The notes below the pieces were generated by a model. It had not been told where the DNA came from and did not search any database. It saw only the letters and a program-made list of their open reading frames with translations. Source: Croceicoccus sediminis (GTDB lineage: Bacteria > Pseudomonadota > Alphaproteobacteria > Sphingomonadales > Sphingomonadaceae). From it: 64,000 bases of DNA. This document shows, piece by piece, positions 43,203-53,083 of this stretch. The stretch covers positions 434,001-498,000 of the forward strand of contig NZ_SUNC01000003.1 in assembly GCF_007570835.1 (NCBI RefSeq), read 5' to 3'. Made by a program: the position numbers and the translations under genes. Within the stretch, counting starts at the first letter, position 1; every line of letters begins with the position of its first letter.

Positions 43203-44245
43203 AGCGGTTTCCATTCCTGGTCTGCGGGCAGCGGGGCGTAGAGGCTCTCGACGCTCTCCTCGCTCACCTCTTCGGGCGTGGCGGGTTGCCACTGCGGGTT
43301 GTTGTCCTTGTCCACCAGAAGCGCGCGGACGCCTTCTGAAAAGTCGTGGCGGGTGATGGCGCGCGATGCCCCGCGCAGTTCCAGCGCCATGTTGTCGGCA
43401 AAGGTTTCGCACGCGGCGCCCAGTTCGAGCTGTTTCAGCACGTTCTTGCAGGCCGAGGGGCTTTTCGAACGAAGCGTCTTCAGCTCCTTGCCCGCCCATT
43501 CGCCGCCATCCGCTTCAAGCGCGGCGATAATGTCTTCCAGCCGGTTTGAGGCGAACAGCCGGTCGATCAGTTCAAGATTGCCGCTGATCCGCGCGGGCGG
43601 CGGGGCGAAGGACTGCCCTTCGAGCGTGCCTTCGATATCGTCGGGGTGCGAAATGATGCGGGCCTTCGCCTCGGCCAGGCGTTCGTGCGGCACGTAATGC
43701 GTCGCAAGGTCGACCGCGAGGCATTCGGCCCCGTCCAGCCGCGCGCCGGTCAGGCCCAGGAACTGGCCCAGCCGTCCGCGAAGGCGCGACAGGTACCAGC
43801 CGCCGCCGACGTCGCAGATGAGGCCGATGCCGGTTTCGGGCATCGCGAACTTCGTGTTCTCGGTCGCGACGCGATACTTCGCAGGCTGCGATATGCCGAC
43901 GCCGCCGCCCATCGTGATGCCGTCCATGAAGGCGACGATGGGCTTGGGGTACGTGAACATCAGGTGGTTCAGCTTGTACTCGACATCGAAGAAGTGACGT
44001 CCGCTGGCGCCCTCGTCCTCAAGCGCGGACTTGCGCAGCAGGGTGACGTCCCCGCCTGCACAGAACCCGCGACCCTCTGCGTGATCGACGATCACCGCCT
44101 TGATGGCATCGTCGTCCTTCCACTCGGTCAGCGCGGCGATCATCGCCTCGCACATGTCGAGGGTCAGCGAATGGATCGCCTTGGGCCGGTTGAGCGACAA
44201 GTGGCCGACCGCGCCATGGCGGTGAATGTGGATGTTCTCGGTCAT
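43199..44245 (-). CDS. 3-hydroxyisobutyryl-CoA hydrolase
   Basis: A 348-residue crotonase-fold thioesterase (HIBCH type), longer than the hydratases through its C-terminal extension. The core motifs are [17 protein letters not shown] and [20 protein letters not shown], and [18 protein letters not shown] contains the hydrolase-specific Glu/Asp pair. The free acid is released here before the mmsB step, which protects cells from toxic methacrylyl-CoA. It overlaps the acyl-CoA dehydrogenase stop by 4 bases and the hydratase start by 4 bases. Confidence 0.93.
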   Translation of the reverse strand: MTENIHIHRHGAVGHLSLNRPKAIHSLTLDMCEAMIAALTEWKDDDAIKAVIVDHAEGRGFCAGGDVTLLRKSALEDEGASGRHFFDVEYKLNHLMFTYPKPIVAFMDGITMGGGVGISQPAKYRVATENTKFAMPETGIGLICDVGGGWYLSRLRGRLGQFLGLTGARLDGAECLAVDLATHYVPHERLAEAKARIISHPDDIEGTLEGQSFAPPPARISGNLELIDRLFASNRLEDIIAALEADGGEWAGKELKTLRSKSPSACKNVLKQLELGAACETFADNMALELRGASRAITRHDFSEGVRALLVDKDNNPQWQPATPEEVSEESVESLYAPLPADQEWKPL

Positions 44246-45387
44246 GACTTCACCAGGTCCCTTCCCACGATCATGCGCATGATCTGGTTGGTGCCTTCAA
44301 GGATCGAGTGGACGCGCAGATCGCGCAGCAGCTTCTCGATCGGGTATTCCTTGAGGTAGCCGTAGCCGCCGAACAGCTGCAGCGCGCGGTCGACGACTTT
44401 CGATCCGGTCTCGGTCGCGATCATCTTGGCCATCGCGGCAAACCGCGTCTTGTCGGGCGCGCCTTCGGTGACCTTCACCGCCGCCATGTAGAGCAGCGCG
44501 CGGGCCGCCTCCAGTTCGGCAGCCATTTCGGCCAGCGTGAACTGCGTGTTCTGGAAATCGGCAATCGCCTTGCCGAACTGCGTGCGATCCTTGGTATAGG
44601 CGATCGCTTCGTCCAGCGCGCGCTGTGCACCGCCCAGCGAACAGGCACCGATGTTGAGACGGCCGCCGTCAAGTCCTGCCATCGCGATCGAAAAGCCCTG
44701 CCCCTCTGCCCCGACGAGGTTGGCCTTGGGCACTTTCACGTTGTCGAGGATCAGCGCCGCGGTCGGCTGAGAATTCCAACCCAGCTTCTTTTCCTGCGCG
44801 CCGAAGGACACGCCTTCCATGTCCTTTTCGATCACGACGCAGGAAATACCCTTGGGGCCATCCACGCCGGTGCGGACCATGGTGACGTAGATCTCGTTCT
44901 CGCCACCGCCCGAAATGAACTGCTTCGAACCGGTCACTTCCCAGTGATCGCCCTTGTCGACCGCCTTGGTGCGAAGCGCCGCCGCGTCCGATCCCGAGGA
45001 CGGTTCGGTGAGGCAGTACGAGGCCATTCGGTCCATCGTGATCAGGTCGGGAAGATAGCGGTCCTTCACCTCCTGCGAGCCATAGGCGTCGATCATCCAC
45101 GAGGCCATGTTGTGGATCGAGATGAAAGCGCTGGTCGAAGGACAGCCATAGGCCATCGCCTCCATGATGAGCGCCGAGTCCAGCCTGCCGAGCCCGATCC
45201 CGCCCGATTCCTCGGACACGTAGATCGAGGCGAAGCCGAGTTCGGCGGCCTGCTTGATCGTGTCGCGCGGGAAGACGTGGTCCTCGTCCCACTCGGCGGC
45301 ATGGGGGGTGATGTTGTCGGCGGTGAAACGCTGGGCCATCTCCTGGATGGCAAGCTGATCCTCGCTAAGACCGAACTGGTCGCTCAT
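44242..45387 (-). CDS. Acyl-CoA dehydrogenase, likely isobutyryl-CoA dehydrogenase
   Basis: A 381-residue FAD enzyme of the short-chain acyl-CoA dehydrogenase family. The FAD/substrate motifs YCLTEPSSGSDAAALRTKA and RTQFGKAIADFQ are present, and the catalytic Glu is expected in the SILEGTNQIMRMIVGRDL segment. In this gene order its job is isobutyryl-CoA to methacrylyl-CoA, the first step of the lower valine branch. It is first of three genes with ATGA overlaps. Confidence 0.92.
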   Translation of the reverse strand: MSDQFGLSEDQLAIQEMAQRFTADNITPHAAEWDEDHVFPRDTIKQAAELGFASIYVSEESGGIGLGRLDSALIMEAMAYGCPSTSAFISIHNMASWMIDAYGSQEVKDRYLPDLITMDRMASYCLTEPSSGSDAAALRTKAVDKGDHWEVTGSKQFISGGGENEIYVTMVRTGVDGPKGISCVVIEKDMEGVSFGAQEKKLGWNSQPTAALILDNVKVPKANLVGAEGQGFSIAMAGLDGGRLNIGACSLGGAQRALDEAIAYTKDRTQFGKAIADFQNTQFTLAEMAAELEAARALLYMAAVKVTEGAPDKTRFAAMAKMIATETGSKVVDRALQLFGGYGYLKEYPIEKLLRDLRVHSILEGTNQIMRMIVGRDLVKS

Positions 45388-45412
45388 GCTAATCCTCTTC
45401 TCTCCGGCCCGG

Positions 45413-45712
45413 TCAGCCGCAGCTGATCCGGTCGATCTTCATATCGTCATCGTAGGACACGGTCAGGCGGTCGGGCCTGAAATCCATCGTCATTGCAGAG
45501 CGCGGCGGCGCCCACCGCAAAGTGCGCGCGCCGGTAGCCTCCAGCAGCTGCGCACCCACCTCGGCCGAAGCGGTCATGCCCAGCATCGCCTGTGCATCGG
45601 ATGCATCGCAGGCGCCGTCGGCACCGATGCGAACTGGCTCCGACATCTCGGTCGTCGTGGTCGCGCAGCCCGCCAGAAGGACGGGGGCGGCAAGCAGTGC
45701 AAGACGGATCAT
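45413..45712 (-). CDS. I78-family peptidase inhibitor-like lipoprotein
   Basis: A 99-residue lipoprotein with a signal and lipobox LAGC (near Cys16), followed by a short Thr-rich linker. The last 40 residues match the I78 protease-inhibitor pattern: LRWAPPRSAMTMDFRPDR, then LTVSYDDDMKIDRISCG, where a Cys pair (with CDASDAQ) may form the family disulfide. Such proteins inhibit subtilisin-like serine proteases in the envelope. The start is chosen at ATG 45712, which shares a base with the preceding stop (TGATG). It sits within the valine gene cluster, 25 bases before the acyl-CoA dehydrogenase start. Confidence 0.78.
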   Translation of the reverse strand: MIRLALLAAPVLLAGCATTTTEMSEPVRIGADGACDASDAQAMLGMTASAEVGAQLLEATGARTLRWAPPRSAMTMDFRPDRLTVSYDDDMKIDRISCG

Positions 45713-46176
45713 CAGCCACACCTCTGGTACGTAAAGGGCCCCTGCGCGTCGCCCGCATCGGTCGATCGGGTCAGTGTCGTGCCGTCGAGCGTCAGCGTCT
45801 CGGTCCGCGACCATTCCATGCCTTCACCGGTAAAGGCGAATTTCGCGACCAGCCGGTCAGCCTCACGCTCCATCACCTGGTCCAGCCTGCCGACGCTTTC
45901 ATAGAAGACCAGCGAGTTGGAATTGATCTTCAGCAGGCCTTTGGCATCGCCGGCCTGCGACGTGCAATCGGCATCGACCATGCCCCAAGTGCCACGCAGC
46001 GGGGCGGGAATCGATTTTTCGAGTTCTTCGGACGCAGCCGCCACGGCCACGTCGGCGGTGTCGGTCGCGGCGTTGGCGTCTTGCGTGTTGACGCCGTCAG
46101 GCGCGCTCGTTTCGCCGCAAGCGGCAAGAGCGAGCAGCGAGACGGCTGCAACGGCGGCGGGGAAAGCAAAGCGCAT
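45712..46176 (-). CDS. Hypothetical secreted lipoprotein
   Basis: A 154-residue protein with signal peptide and lipobox LAAC (near Cys20). An Ala/Asp/Thr-rich linker precedes a beta-rich domain, RGTWGMVDADCTSQAGDAKG through TLTRSTDAGDAQGPFTYQRCG, with two Cys that may form a disulfide. It resembles small proteins of unknown function found in sphingomonads, but no named family is recognised. It is coupled by TGATG to the I78 inhibitor-like gene, so the two are made together, perhaps as envelope partners. Confidence 0.72.
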   Translation of the reverse strand: MRFAFPAAVAAVSLLALAACGETSAPDGVNTQDANAATDTADVAVAAASEELEKSIPAPLRGTWGMVDADCTSQAGDAKGLLKINSNSLVFYESVGRLDQVMEREADRLVAKFAFTGEGMEWSRTETLTLDGTTLTRSTDAGDAQGPFTYQRCG

Positions 46177-46290
46177 CAGCGTTACCTTTCAGTTCGTCCG
46201 GTCATACCGGACGCAACGCTTGATAGCCCCGTTGTGTCCCCGCCGATAGCTGACCAATTCGTCTTAGACACCGCGGCCAGTCCGCCCGGA

Positions 46291-47787
46291 TCAGCCCATT
46301 GTCGGAATGACGAAGGCGTTCGAACCGTCGCCGCCGCCATCGGGCCAGCGCTGGGTCACGGTCTTCATCTTGGTCCAGAACTTCAGGCCTTCGGTGCCGT
46401 ACTGGTTCGTGTCGCCGAACACCGAACGCTTCCACCCGCCAAAGCTGTGATAGCTGACCGGCACCGGAATCGGCACGTTGATGCCGACCATGCCGACATT
46501 GACACGGCTGGCGAATTCACGCGCGGCATGACCGTTGCGGGTGAAGATGGCGACGCCGTTGCCGTACTGGTGCTGGCTGGGAAGCGAGAGCGCTTCCTCG
46601 AAATCCTTGGCGCGGACCATCTGCAGGACCGGGCCGAAGATTTCTTCCTTGTAGCTTTCCATGTCGGTGGTGACATGGTCGAACAGCGACGGGCCGATGA
46701 AGAAGCCTTCCTCGTAACCCTGAAGCGAGAAGTTGCGACCGTCGACGACCAGCTCCGCGCCTTCGTCGACGCCCTTCTGGATCCAGGCCTCGACCTTTTC
46801 CTTGTGCTGCTTCGTCACGACCGGGCCGTAGTGCGCTTCGGGATCGGTGGAGATGCCTGGGCGCAGCGCGTCGATCGCCGGGATCAGCTTTTCCTTCAGG
46901 CGCTCTGCCGTGTCTTCACCGACGGGAACGACGACGGGCAGCGCCATGCAGCGTTCACCAGCCGAACCATAGGCCGCGCCCATGAGATCGTTGACCGCCT
47001 GGTCGAGGTCGGCATCGGGCATGATGATGCCGTGGTTCTTCGCCCCGCCCATGGCCTGGACGCGCTTGCCGGCGGCAACGCCGCGCTTGTAGACATAGTG
47101 CGCGATGTCGGACGAACCGACGAAGCTGACGGCGGCGATATCGGGATGGTCGAGAATCGCGTCGACCATTTCCTTGTCGCCGTGGATGACCTGCAACAGG
47201 CCCTCGGGCGCACCCGCTTCAAGGAAAAGTTCGGCGAGCCGGTTGGGGACCGAGGGATCACGCTCCGACGGCTTCAGCACGAAGGCGTTGCCGACCGCGA
47301 TCGCCATGCCGAACATCCACATCGGGATCATGGCCGGGAAGTTGAACGGGGTGATCCCCGCACCGATGCCCAGCGGCTGACGCATGGAATAGACGTCGAT
47401 GCCCGGACCTGCGCCCTGCGTATATTCGCCCTTCAACACCTGCGGAATGCCGCAGGCGTATTCGATGACTTCAAGACCGCGCTGAACGTCGCCCTTGGCG
47501 TCGTCGATCACCTTGCCATGCTCGTTGGAGAGCATCAGCGCCAGGTCGTCCATGTTCTGTTCGATTAGTTCCTTGAACCGGAACATGACGCGGGCGCGCT
47601 TCTGCGGGTTGGTCGCGGCCCATGCGGGCTGCACTTCCTTCGCAGTGGCGACGACCTTGTCGAGCAGGGCCGCATCGCCAAGCTTGAGCTGGGCCTGAAC
47701 CTGACCGGTCGAGGGGTTGTAGACGTCGCTGGTGCGGCCTGCCGCGCCGCCAGCGCCGCCAGTGATGAAATGATCGATAAGGCGCAT
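46291..47787 (-). CDS. mmsA: CoA-acylating methylmalonate-semialdehyde dehydrogenase
   Basis: A 498-residue aldehyde dehydrogenase that converts methylmalonate semialdehyde to propionyl-CoA with CoA and NAD+. The family-specific motifs are TPFNFPAMIPMWMFGMAIA, VGSSDIAHYVY and the catalytic Cys in GERCMALPVVVPV; NPTKRER-like variation is normal. The start ATG 47787 begins MRLIDHFITGG. The gene is separated by 114 bases from the lipoproteins and is divergent from a LysR regulator across a palindromic region. Confidence 0.96.
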   Translation of the reverse strand: MRLIDHFITGGAGGAAGRTSDVYNPSTGQVQAQLKLGDAALLDKVVATAKEVQPAWAATNPQKRARVMFRFKELIEQNMDDLALMLSNEHGKVIDDAKGDVQRGLEVIEYACGIPQVLKGEYTQGAGPGIDVYSMRQPLGIGAGITPFNFPAMIPMWMFGMAIAVGNAFVLKPSERDPSVPNRLAELFLEAGAPEGLLQVIHGDKEMVDAILDHPDIAAVSFVGSSDIAHYVYKRGVAAGKRVQAMGGAKNHGIIMPDADLDQAVNDLMGAAYGSAGERCMALPVVVPVGEDTAERLKEKLIPAIDALRPGISTDPEAHYGPVVTKQHKEKVEAWIQKGVDEGAELVVDGRNFSLQGYEEGFFIGPSLFDHVTTDMESYKEEIFGPVLQMVRAKDFEEALSLPSQHQYGNGVAIFTRNGHAAREFASRVNVGMVGINVPIPVPVSYHSFGGWKRSVFGDTNQYGTEGLKFWTKMKTVTQRWPDGGGDGSNAFVIPTMG

Positions 47788-47867
47788 GGGGATGATCCTC
47801 TCTTGCCGTGGCCGCGGAAATAGGCACCCGCGGTCCATCCTTCGCTGCGGATTTACTCTCAAGCGAA

Positions 47868-47893
47868 ATTGCAGGCAATGACCACTTGTGCAA
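47868..47893. promoter_or_regulatory. Candidate LysR-type operator between mmsA and the LysR gene
   Basis: ATTGC-AG-GCAAT (47868-47879) is a perfect inverted repeat, and an imperfect TTG-TG-CAA (47886-47893) follows 6 bases later. Both carry the T-x-A symmetry of LysR sites and lie in the 154-base gap between the divergent genes. A wider GCAGGC...GCCTGC pair encloses part of them. This suggests that the regulator controls itself and mmsA. Confidence 0.45.
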
Positions 47894-47941
47894 CAGTAGC
47901 CTGCGTTTTTGCAGCTTGGGACGTAACGTGGCCGAACTACG

Positions 47942-48832
47942 ATGAACTGGAACGACCTTCAGGATTTCCTCGCGATCGCGCGGGCGGGAAAGCTGGCCTC
48001 GGCGGCAGAGGCTTCGGGCGTCGACGCCACGACGATGGGGCGGCGACTGCGCCGGCTGGAACGATCGCTCGGCCAGCGCCTGTTCGAACAGACGCGCGAG
48101 GGACAAGTCCTGACCGAGGCGGGAGAGGCGCTGCTCGTCAGGGCAGAGGCGATGGAGCGCGCGGCATCGGGTATAGGCGAACCTGCAGCAGGACACGGGG
48201 AGAGCGTGACCGGCACGCTTCGCCTCGCCCTGCCTGAAGGTTTCGCCTCCTCGTTCCTGCCCTGGCATCTGGAGGAATTCGCACAGGCGCATCCGCGGCT
48301 GACCGTGGACCTTGCCGTCACGCCGGGCCTGTTAAGCCCTACCAAGCGAGAGGCAGACGTCGCCATCGTGCTGTCGCGTCCGCGATCGGGGCCGCTCATC
48401 GCGGGCAAGCTGATGGACTATGCGCTCAGGCTCTATGCCTCGCGCGAATATCTGGCGCGGCATGGTACACCGTCAAAACCGTCAGACCTTTCGCGGGGGC
48501 ACCGGCTGGTCGGCTATGTGCCCGACCTCTTGCACATGCCCGAACTGCGCCACCTGGACAGGCTGCATCCGGGGCTTGAACCGACGCTGCGATCGTCGAG
48601 CATCAATGCGCAGCACAACCTCGTGGTTGCCGGTGCGGGGCTGGGCGTGCTGCACTGTTTTGCCGCCGACAGGCACGACGAACTGGTACCGGTATTCCCG
48701 GAGGAAAGGATCACGCGCACCTACTGGCTGGTGACGCACCGCGATACGCACCAGCTCGAACGCGTGCAGGTTTTCCGAAACTGGCTACTGCGCCTCGTCA
48801 AGCGGGAGCGCGCCGCGCTCCTGCCCGAATGA
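47942..48832 (+). CDS. LysR-family transcriptional regulator
   Basis: A 296-residue regulator with an N-terminal winged helix (about 1-60: DLQDFLAIARAGKLASAAEA, then ATTMGRRLRRLERSLGQRLF) and a periplasmic-binding-like effector domain with GTLRLALPEGFASSFLP. It is transcribed divergently from mmsA across 154 bases, the usual position for a regulator of its neighbour. The inducer is unknown; a branched-chain catabolite would fit. It ends 12 bases before the convergent DUF3297 gene. Confidence 0.93.
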   Translation: MNWNDLQDFLAIARAGKLASAAEASGVDATTMGRRLRRLERSLGQRLFEQTREGQVLTEAGEALLVRAEAMERAASGIGEPAAGHGESVTGTLRLALPEGFASSFLPWHLEEFAQAHPRLTVDLAVTPGLLSPTKREADVAIVLSRPRSGPLIAGKLMDYALRLYASREYLARHGTPSKPSDLSRGHRLVGYVPDLLHMPELRHLDRLHPGLEPTLRSSSINAQHNLVVAGAGLGVLHCFAADRHDELVPVFPEERITRTYWLVTHRDTHQLERVQVFRNWLLRLVKRERAALLPE

Positions 48833-48844
48833 GTCGCCTTCCGA

Positions 48845-49174
48845 TCAGGCCTTGGCGACCGGTGGTTCGTCACCCAGGTCTTCGTACCAGGCTTCGACCG
48901 GGCCGTTCAGCTTGATGGTCAGCGGGTTACCCTTGCGGTCCATCGACTTGCCGGCCTGTACGCGCACCCAACCTTCGGAAATGCAATATTCCTCGATATT
49001 GGTGCGAACCGCGCCCTTGAAGCGGATACCGACGCCGCGCTGAAGCTTTTCAGCATCGAAAAAAGGGCTGCGCGGGCTGATGGCCAGCCGATCGGGCGGT
49101 ACGTCGTCCGCGGCGGGCGCGACTTCGGCTGCGGCCTGGGCGCTCTCTACGGGCGTGTTTTCGTCTTCGCTCAT
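48845..49174 (-). CDS. DUF3297-family protein
   Basis: A 109-residue soluble protein of the DUF3297 family. After an Ala/Glu/Asp-rich N-terminus, the conserved block is PPDRLAISPRSPFFDAEKL, GVGIRFKGAVRTNIEEYC, EGWVRVQAGKSMDRKGNPLT and IKLNGPVEAWY. Its function is unknown, and members are common in sphingomonads and gammaproteobacteria. On the reverse strand TTGACA (49211-49206) lies only about 30 bases before the ATG, suggesting a very short leader. Confidence 0.85.
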   Translation of the reverse strand: MSEDENTPVESAQAAAEVAPAADDVPPDRLAISPRSPFFDAEKLQRGVGIRFKGAVRTNIEEYCISEGWVRVQAGKSMDRKGNPLTIKLNGPVEAWYEDLGDEPPVAKA

Positions 49175-49287
49175 GGTCTGAGGGCTCTAATCTCAAGCAC
49201 GCGCTTGTCAATCGCCCTGCGCTCTGGCAAAGGCGCGCCTCTGTTGGCGGACGGGGGCGATTCACGGCCCACCAGTAACCCGCGAAC

Positions 49288-49362
49288 GGGCGCGTAGCTC
49301 AGTGGTAGAGCACACCCTTCACACGGGTGGGGTCGCAGGTTCAATCCCTGCCGCGCCCACCA
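49288..49362 (+). tRNA. tRNA-Val (anticodon CAC)
   Basis: Acceptor arms GGGCGCG and CGCGCCC, D arm GCTC-AGTGGTA-GAGC, anticodon stem CACCC/GGGTG with loop TTCACAC, and T arm GCAGG-TTCAATC-CCTGC are complete. The discriminator is A and CCA is encoded. It stands alone before the convergent molybdenum-enzyme operon. Confidence 0.97.
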
Positions 49363-49399
49363 TTCCCGCCGGGAATGAACCTTTCCATCCCCCTTGCGG

Positions 49400-51598
49400 T
49401 CACACCGGCTCCGGCAGGTGCGGAATGATGTCTTCGACCATCATCGGAACCTTGCGCAGGCGTGTGCCGGTGGCATTGTAGACCGCGTTGGCGATCGCGC
49501 CGCCCACGCCGCACAGGCCCAATTCGCCCACGCCGTGCGCCTTCATCGGGTTGCCGTGCGGGTCGAGGTCGTCGAGGAACACCACGTCCTGATGCGGGAT
49601 GTCGGCATGGACCGGCACTTCGTAAAGCGCGAGATCGTGGTTGAGGAAACAGCCGTAGCGTTCGTCTACCTCCAGCTTTTCGGAAAGCGCGGCGCCCACG
49701 CCCCACGTCATCGCGCCGATCACTTGTGACCGGGCGGAAACGGGGTTGAGGATGCGCCCGGCCGAACAGACCGCCAGCATCCGGCGCACCCGCACCTCGC
49801 CCGTATAGGCATCGACGCCGACTTCGACGAAATGCGCGCCGAAAGTGCCGAAGGCCTTGGTGTCGCTTTGCGCGAAATCGAATTTCCCTTCGGCTTCGAC
49901 CGGGCCGCCCGCAACTGCGTCCAGCAGCGAACAGACACGGTTGCCCGAGCGCACTTCGCCGCCTTCGAATTCGACCCTTTCGGCGTCCATGGACAGCCGT
50001 TCGGCAATCGAACGGCGCAAGTTGACGCAGGCGACGTAGAGACCCGACGTCGAACTGGACGCGCCCCACTGCCCGCCAGAACCCGCCGATACCGGAAAGC
50101 GCGAATCGCCAAGGCGCACGTCGACACGGTCCACTGAAACGCCCAACATCTCACCCGCCGTCTGGGCCAGGATGGTATAGCTGCCGGTGCCGATGTCGGT
50201 CATGTCGGTTTCGACCGTGATGCGCCCGTTCGTCTCCAGCCGAACCGCTGCGCCCGATGCGTGGCGCAAGGCCGCGCGATAGGCCGTCGCAACGCCCATT
50301 CCGATCAGCCATTTGCCGTCCCGCCGCGTGCCGGGGGCCATGCGGTCGCCCCATCCGAAGCGTTCGGCCCCGTCGCGCAGACAGCGCACGAGGTGGCGGT
50401 TGGTGAATGTCTTTTCCGGCTTGCTGGGATCGACCTGGCTGTCGTTGATGACGCGGAATTCGATGGGGTCCAGACCCAGCTTTTCCGCCATTTCGTCCAT
50501 CGCGATCTCCACCGCGATGGAGCCCACCGCATCGCCCGGCGCGCGCACTGCGTTGCCTTCGGGCAGATCGAGATGGGCCATGTGATCGGCCATGAGGCGG
50601 TTCGGCCCGGCATAGACCGAACGGCTGGCCATGACGGTCGATTCCGGGTTGCCGCCCTTGACGTTCCCGCTCCACCCCTCGTGCCCGAAGGCCTCTATCG
50701 TGCCGTCCGCGCGCGCAGCGATGCGCAATCGCTGGATCGTTTCGGGCCGGTTGATGGTGTTGTTGAAGATCAGCCCGCGCGGCATGACGACCTTGACCGG
50801 GCGGCCGACCTTTTTCGCGGCGATGGCGGCCAGGATCGCATCGGCATTGGCCCATAGCTTCGCCCCGAAACCGCCGCCGACGTAGGGCGAGAAGATGCGC
50901 ACGCGCTCCTCGTCCAGCCGCAGCATCGACGCCATGCTGCCCCGCGTCCCGGCGATCATCTGGTTCGAGGTCCAGAGCATCAGGTCATCGCCCTGCCACT
51001 GCGCGATGCTGGCGAACGGTTCGATCATCGCGGGCGAATGGGCACCGGTGCGATATTCGGCATCGAAGCGGACCTCGCCCGCTTCGAACGCGGCCTCGAA
51101 ATCGCCCAGCCGGGTTTCCCCCGGCCCGCCGTATGCGCCGCAGACTTTCGCGTCGGCGCGGCCGCCGTCGAGGCTGAAGCTTCCGGCCCCGACCTCGTAT
51201 TCGAAGTGGACCAGCGCCGCTGCGGCGCGGGCCTGTTCGAATGTCTCTGCGATCACGATGCCCAGCGCCTGGTGATAGTGCTGAACCTCCGGCCCGCCGA
51301 CCATCTTCACGGTCCTGCCCGAAGACGTTCCGTGGATGTCGATGTCCTCGAACGTGAGGACTTCGACGACGCCCGGGCTTTGCCGCGCCGCTTGCGGGTC
51401 TACCGCCTTGACCGTGCCCTTGGCGATCGTCGCGGGGACGATTGCGCCGTAAAGCATGGCCGGCAGGTCTTCGTGCCATTCGGCGGCATAAGTCGCGCGG
51501 CCGGTGACTTTCAGCGGGCCTTCGACGCGCGAATGGGGGCGACCGACGACGCGGCCGTTATCGATGGGCGTATCGCCGATGGGTGCATCGAACTTCAT
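49400..51598 (-). CDS. paoC: Molybdenum hydroxylase large subunit (PaoC/YagR-like aldehyde dehydrogenase)
   Basis: A 732-residue xanthine-oxidase-family subunit that binds the molybdopterin cofactor. Conserved features include the substrate-channel region [10 protein letters not shown], the motif [10 protein letters not shown] and the catalytic Glu in [20 protein letters not shown] near the C-terminus. The length and three-gene order match the E. coli PaoABC periplasmic aldehyde oxidoreductase, which detoxifies aromatic and other aldehydes. It overlaps the FAD-subunit stop by 4 bases. The gene name is by homology of the set. Confidence 0.88.
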   Translation of the reverse strand: MKFDAPIGDTPIDNGRVVGRPHSRVEGPLKVTGRATYAAEWHEDLPAMLYGAIVPATIAKGTVKAVDPQAARQSPGVVEVLTFEDIDIHGTSSGRTVKMVGGPEVQHYHQALGIVIAETFEQARAAAALVHFEYEVGAGSFSLDGGRADAKVCGAYGGPGETRLGDFEAAFEAGEVRFDAEYRTGAHSPAMIEPFASIAQWQGDDLMLWTSNQMIAGTRGSMASMLRLDEERVRIFSPYVGGGFGAKLWANADAILAAIAAKKVGRPVKVVMPRGLIFNNTINRPETIQRLRIAARADGTIEAFGHEGWSGNVKGGNPESTVMASRSVYAGPNRLMADHMAHLDLPEGNAVRAPGDAVGSIAVEIAMDEMAEKLGLDPIEFRVINDSQVDPSKPEKTFTNRHLVRCLRDGAERFGWGDRMAPGTRRDGKWLIGMGVATAYRAALRHASGAAVRLETNGRITVETDMTDIGTGSYTILAQTAGEMLGVSVDRVDVRLGDSRFPVSAGSGGQWGASSSTSGLYVACVNLRRSIAERLSMDAERVEFEGGEVRSGNRVCSLLDAVAGGPVEAEGKFDFAQSDTKAFGTFGAHFVEVGVDAYTGEVRVRRMLAVCSAGRILNPVSARSQVIGAMTWGVGAALSEKLEVDERYGCFLNHDLALYEVPVHADIPHQDVVFLDDLDPHGNPMKAHGVGELGLCGVGGAIANAVYNATGTRLRKVPMMVEDIIPHLPEPV

Positions 51599-52548
51599 GT
51601 GCGGGCCTCCTTCGCTTCGGCGAGCACGGCGGCAATGGTCCGCGTGGCGAGATCGATTTTGAATGCGTTATCCTCTTGCGGACGCGCGCCTTCGAACAGC
51701 GCATCGGCAATCGCCCTGGCCCCCTTGGAGATCGCCGCATCGGCAGCTTCGCTGGCCCAGGGTCGCGGCGCGACGCCGCCCAGCGCAATCCGGCCCGTGC
51801 CGTCGCCATGGATAACCGCAGCGACGGAGACGAGCGCAAAGGCATAGGACGAGCGGTCGCGCACCTTGCGATAGAAATGCGCCCCGCCGGGCGGCGGCGG
51901 AAGCGTGACGGCGGTAATCAGCTCGCCGGGATCAAGCGCGAATTCCGCGATCGGCAACGTGTCGCCGGGCAACTGGTGAAACTGTGCAATCGGGATCGTG
52001 CGCGTCTTGCCCGACGGTCCGGCCACTTCGACCACCGCGTCCAGCACGCGCAGCGCCACGGCCATGTCGCCGGGGTTCTGGCACAGGCACAAGTCGCTGG
52101 TCCCGATAACGGCCAGCGTGCGGCTGTGCCCGTCCTGTGCGCTGCAGCCCGAACCGGGCGCACGCTTGTTGCAGGCAAGCGCGGTGTCGTAGAAATAGGG
52201 GCACCGCGTGCGCTGCATCAGGTTGCCCGCAGTCGTGGCCCGGTTACGGATCTGGCCCGATGCGCCCGCCAGGATCGCGCGGGCCAGCACCGGATAGCCA
52301 GCGATCACCCGCGCGTCGGCGGCAAGGTCGGAATTGCGCACCAGCGCCCCGATCCTCAGCCCGCCATCGGCCGTCGTCTCTATCGCGTCCATGCCCGCAC
52401 GGTTGATGTCGACCAACCGTTCCGGCGTCACGATCTGAAGCTTCATATGGTCGAGCAGGTTGGTCCCGCCCGCGACGAAGCTTGCGCCCGCACCGTTGGC
52501 AAGAGCCTCCTCTGCGCTCGTCACGCGGTCGTATGTGAAAGTCTTCAT
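51595..52548 (-). CDS. paoB: Molybdenum hydroxylase FAD subunit (PaoB/YagS-like)
   Basis: A 317-residue FAD-binding subunit. The family motif [15 protein letters not shown] is near the start, and [20 protein letters not shown] follows. The Cys cluster, [20 protein letters not shown] with GCSAQDGH and LCLCQNPGD, matches the extra 4Fe-4S insert that distinguishes PaoB from xanthine dehydrogenase FAD subunits. It overlaps its neighbours by 4 bases on both sides. The start ATG 52548 fixes the domain edge. Confidence 0.9.
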   Translation of the reverse strand: MKTFTYDRVTSAEEALANGAGASFVAGGTNLLDHMKLQIVTPERLVDINRAGMDAIETTADGGLRIGALVRNSDLAADARVIAGYPVLARAILAGASGQIRNRATTAGNLMQRTRCPYFYDTALACNKRAPGSGCSAQDGHSRTLAVIGTSDLCLCQNPGDMAVALRVLDAVVEVAGPSGKTRTIPIAQFHQLPGDTLPIAEFALDPGELITAVTLPPPPGGAHFYRKVRDRSSYAFALVSVAAVIHGDGTGRIALGGVAPRPWASEAADAAISKGARAIADALFEGARPQEDNAFKIDLATRTIAAVLAEAKEART

Positions 52549-53078
52549 GCGCCTTCTCCGGCGACTTCGCGGATGGCATCGATGATGTTGGGATAGGCGG
52601 CGCAGCGGCACAGGTTCCCGCTCATCCTCTCACGCAGTTCCATGTCGGTCAGCGCGGGGGTCGACAGGTCGTCCGTGACATGGCTGGCCCGCCCTTCGGC
52701 CAGTTCGGCCAGGGCCGCGACCGCCGAACAGATCTGGCCCGGCGTGCAATATCCGCACTGCATCCCGTCGTGCTTCACGAAAGCGGCCTGCATCGGGTGC
52801 ATGTCTTCGGGCGAGCCGAGCCCTTCGATCGTGGTCACATCATCGCCGTCGTGCATGGCGGCCAGCGACAGGCAGGAATTGATGCGCCGCCCGTTTACCA
52901 GGACCGTGCAGGCCCCGCACTGGCCATGGTCGCAACCCTTTTTCGTACCCGTCAGGTGCAAGTGTTCGCGCAAGGCATCGAGAAGCGTGGTCCGCGTGTC
53001 GAGGATCAGGGTCTTGTCCTCACCATTGACGGTAAGCCTGACATCCACTGTCGGAATGGTCGCGGATTGGCCTGTCAT
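52545..53078 (-). CDS. paoA: Molybdenum hydroxylase 2Fe-2S subunit (PaoA/YagT-like)
   Basis: A 177-residue protein with two 2Fe-2S clusters. The plant-type cluster has [17 protein letters not shown] with a further Cys in INSCLSLAA, and the second, all-helical cluster has [12 protein letters not shown] and [16 protein letters not shown]. No clear Tat signal precedes the domain, unlike E. coli PaoA, so the enzyme may be cytoplasmic or the start may be further upstream. It is followed by paoB with a 4-base overlap and preceded, after 5 bases, by a MobA-like gene. Confidence 0.92.
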   Translation of the reverse strand: MTGQSATIPTVDVRLTVNGEDKTLILDTRTTLLDALREHLHLTGTKKGCDHGQCGACTVLVNGRRINSCLSLAAMHDGDDVTTIEGLGSPEDMHPMQAAFVKHDGMQCGYCTPGQICSAVAALAELAEGRASHVTDDLSTPALTDMELRERMSGNLCRCAAYPNIIDAIREVAGEGA

Positions 53079-53083
53079 CAGAA

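Noticed and set aside
39876-43241. A forward open frame of 1121 codons opposite HI0933, der, mmsB and the hydratase genes
   Set aside because: It is a mirror of GC-rich codon use in the reverse-strand genes; the protein is rich in Arg, Ala, Gly and His with no domain, and it crosses four well-supported genes.
45592-47568. A forward frame of 658 codons opposite the lipoproteins and mmsA
   Set aside because: Shadow of codon bias; both lipoprotein signals and mmsA motifs are clear on the other strand.
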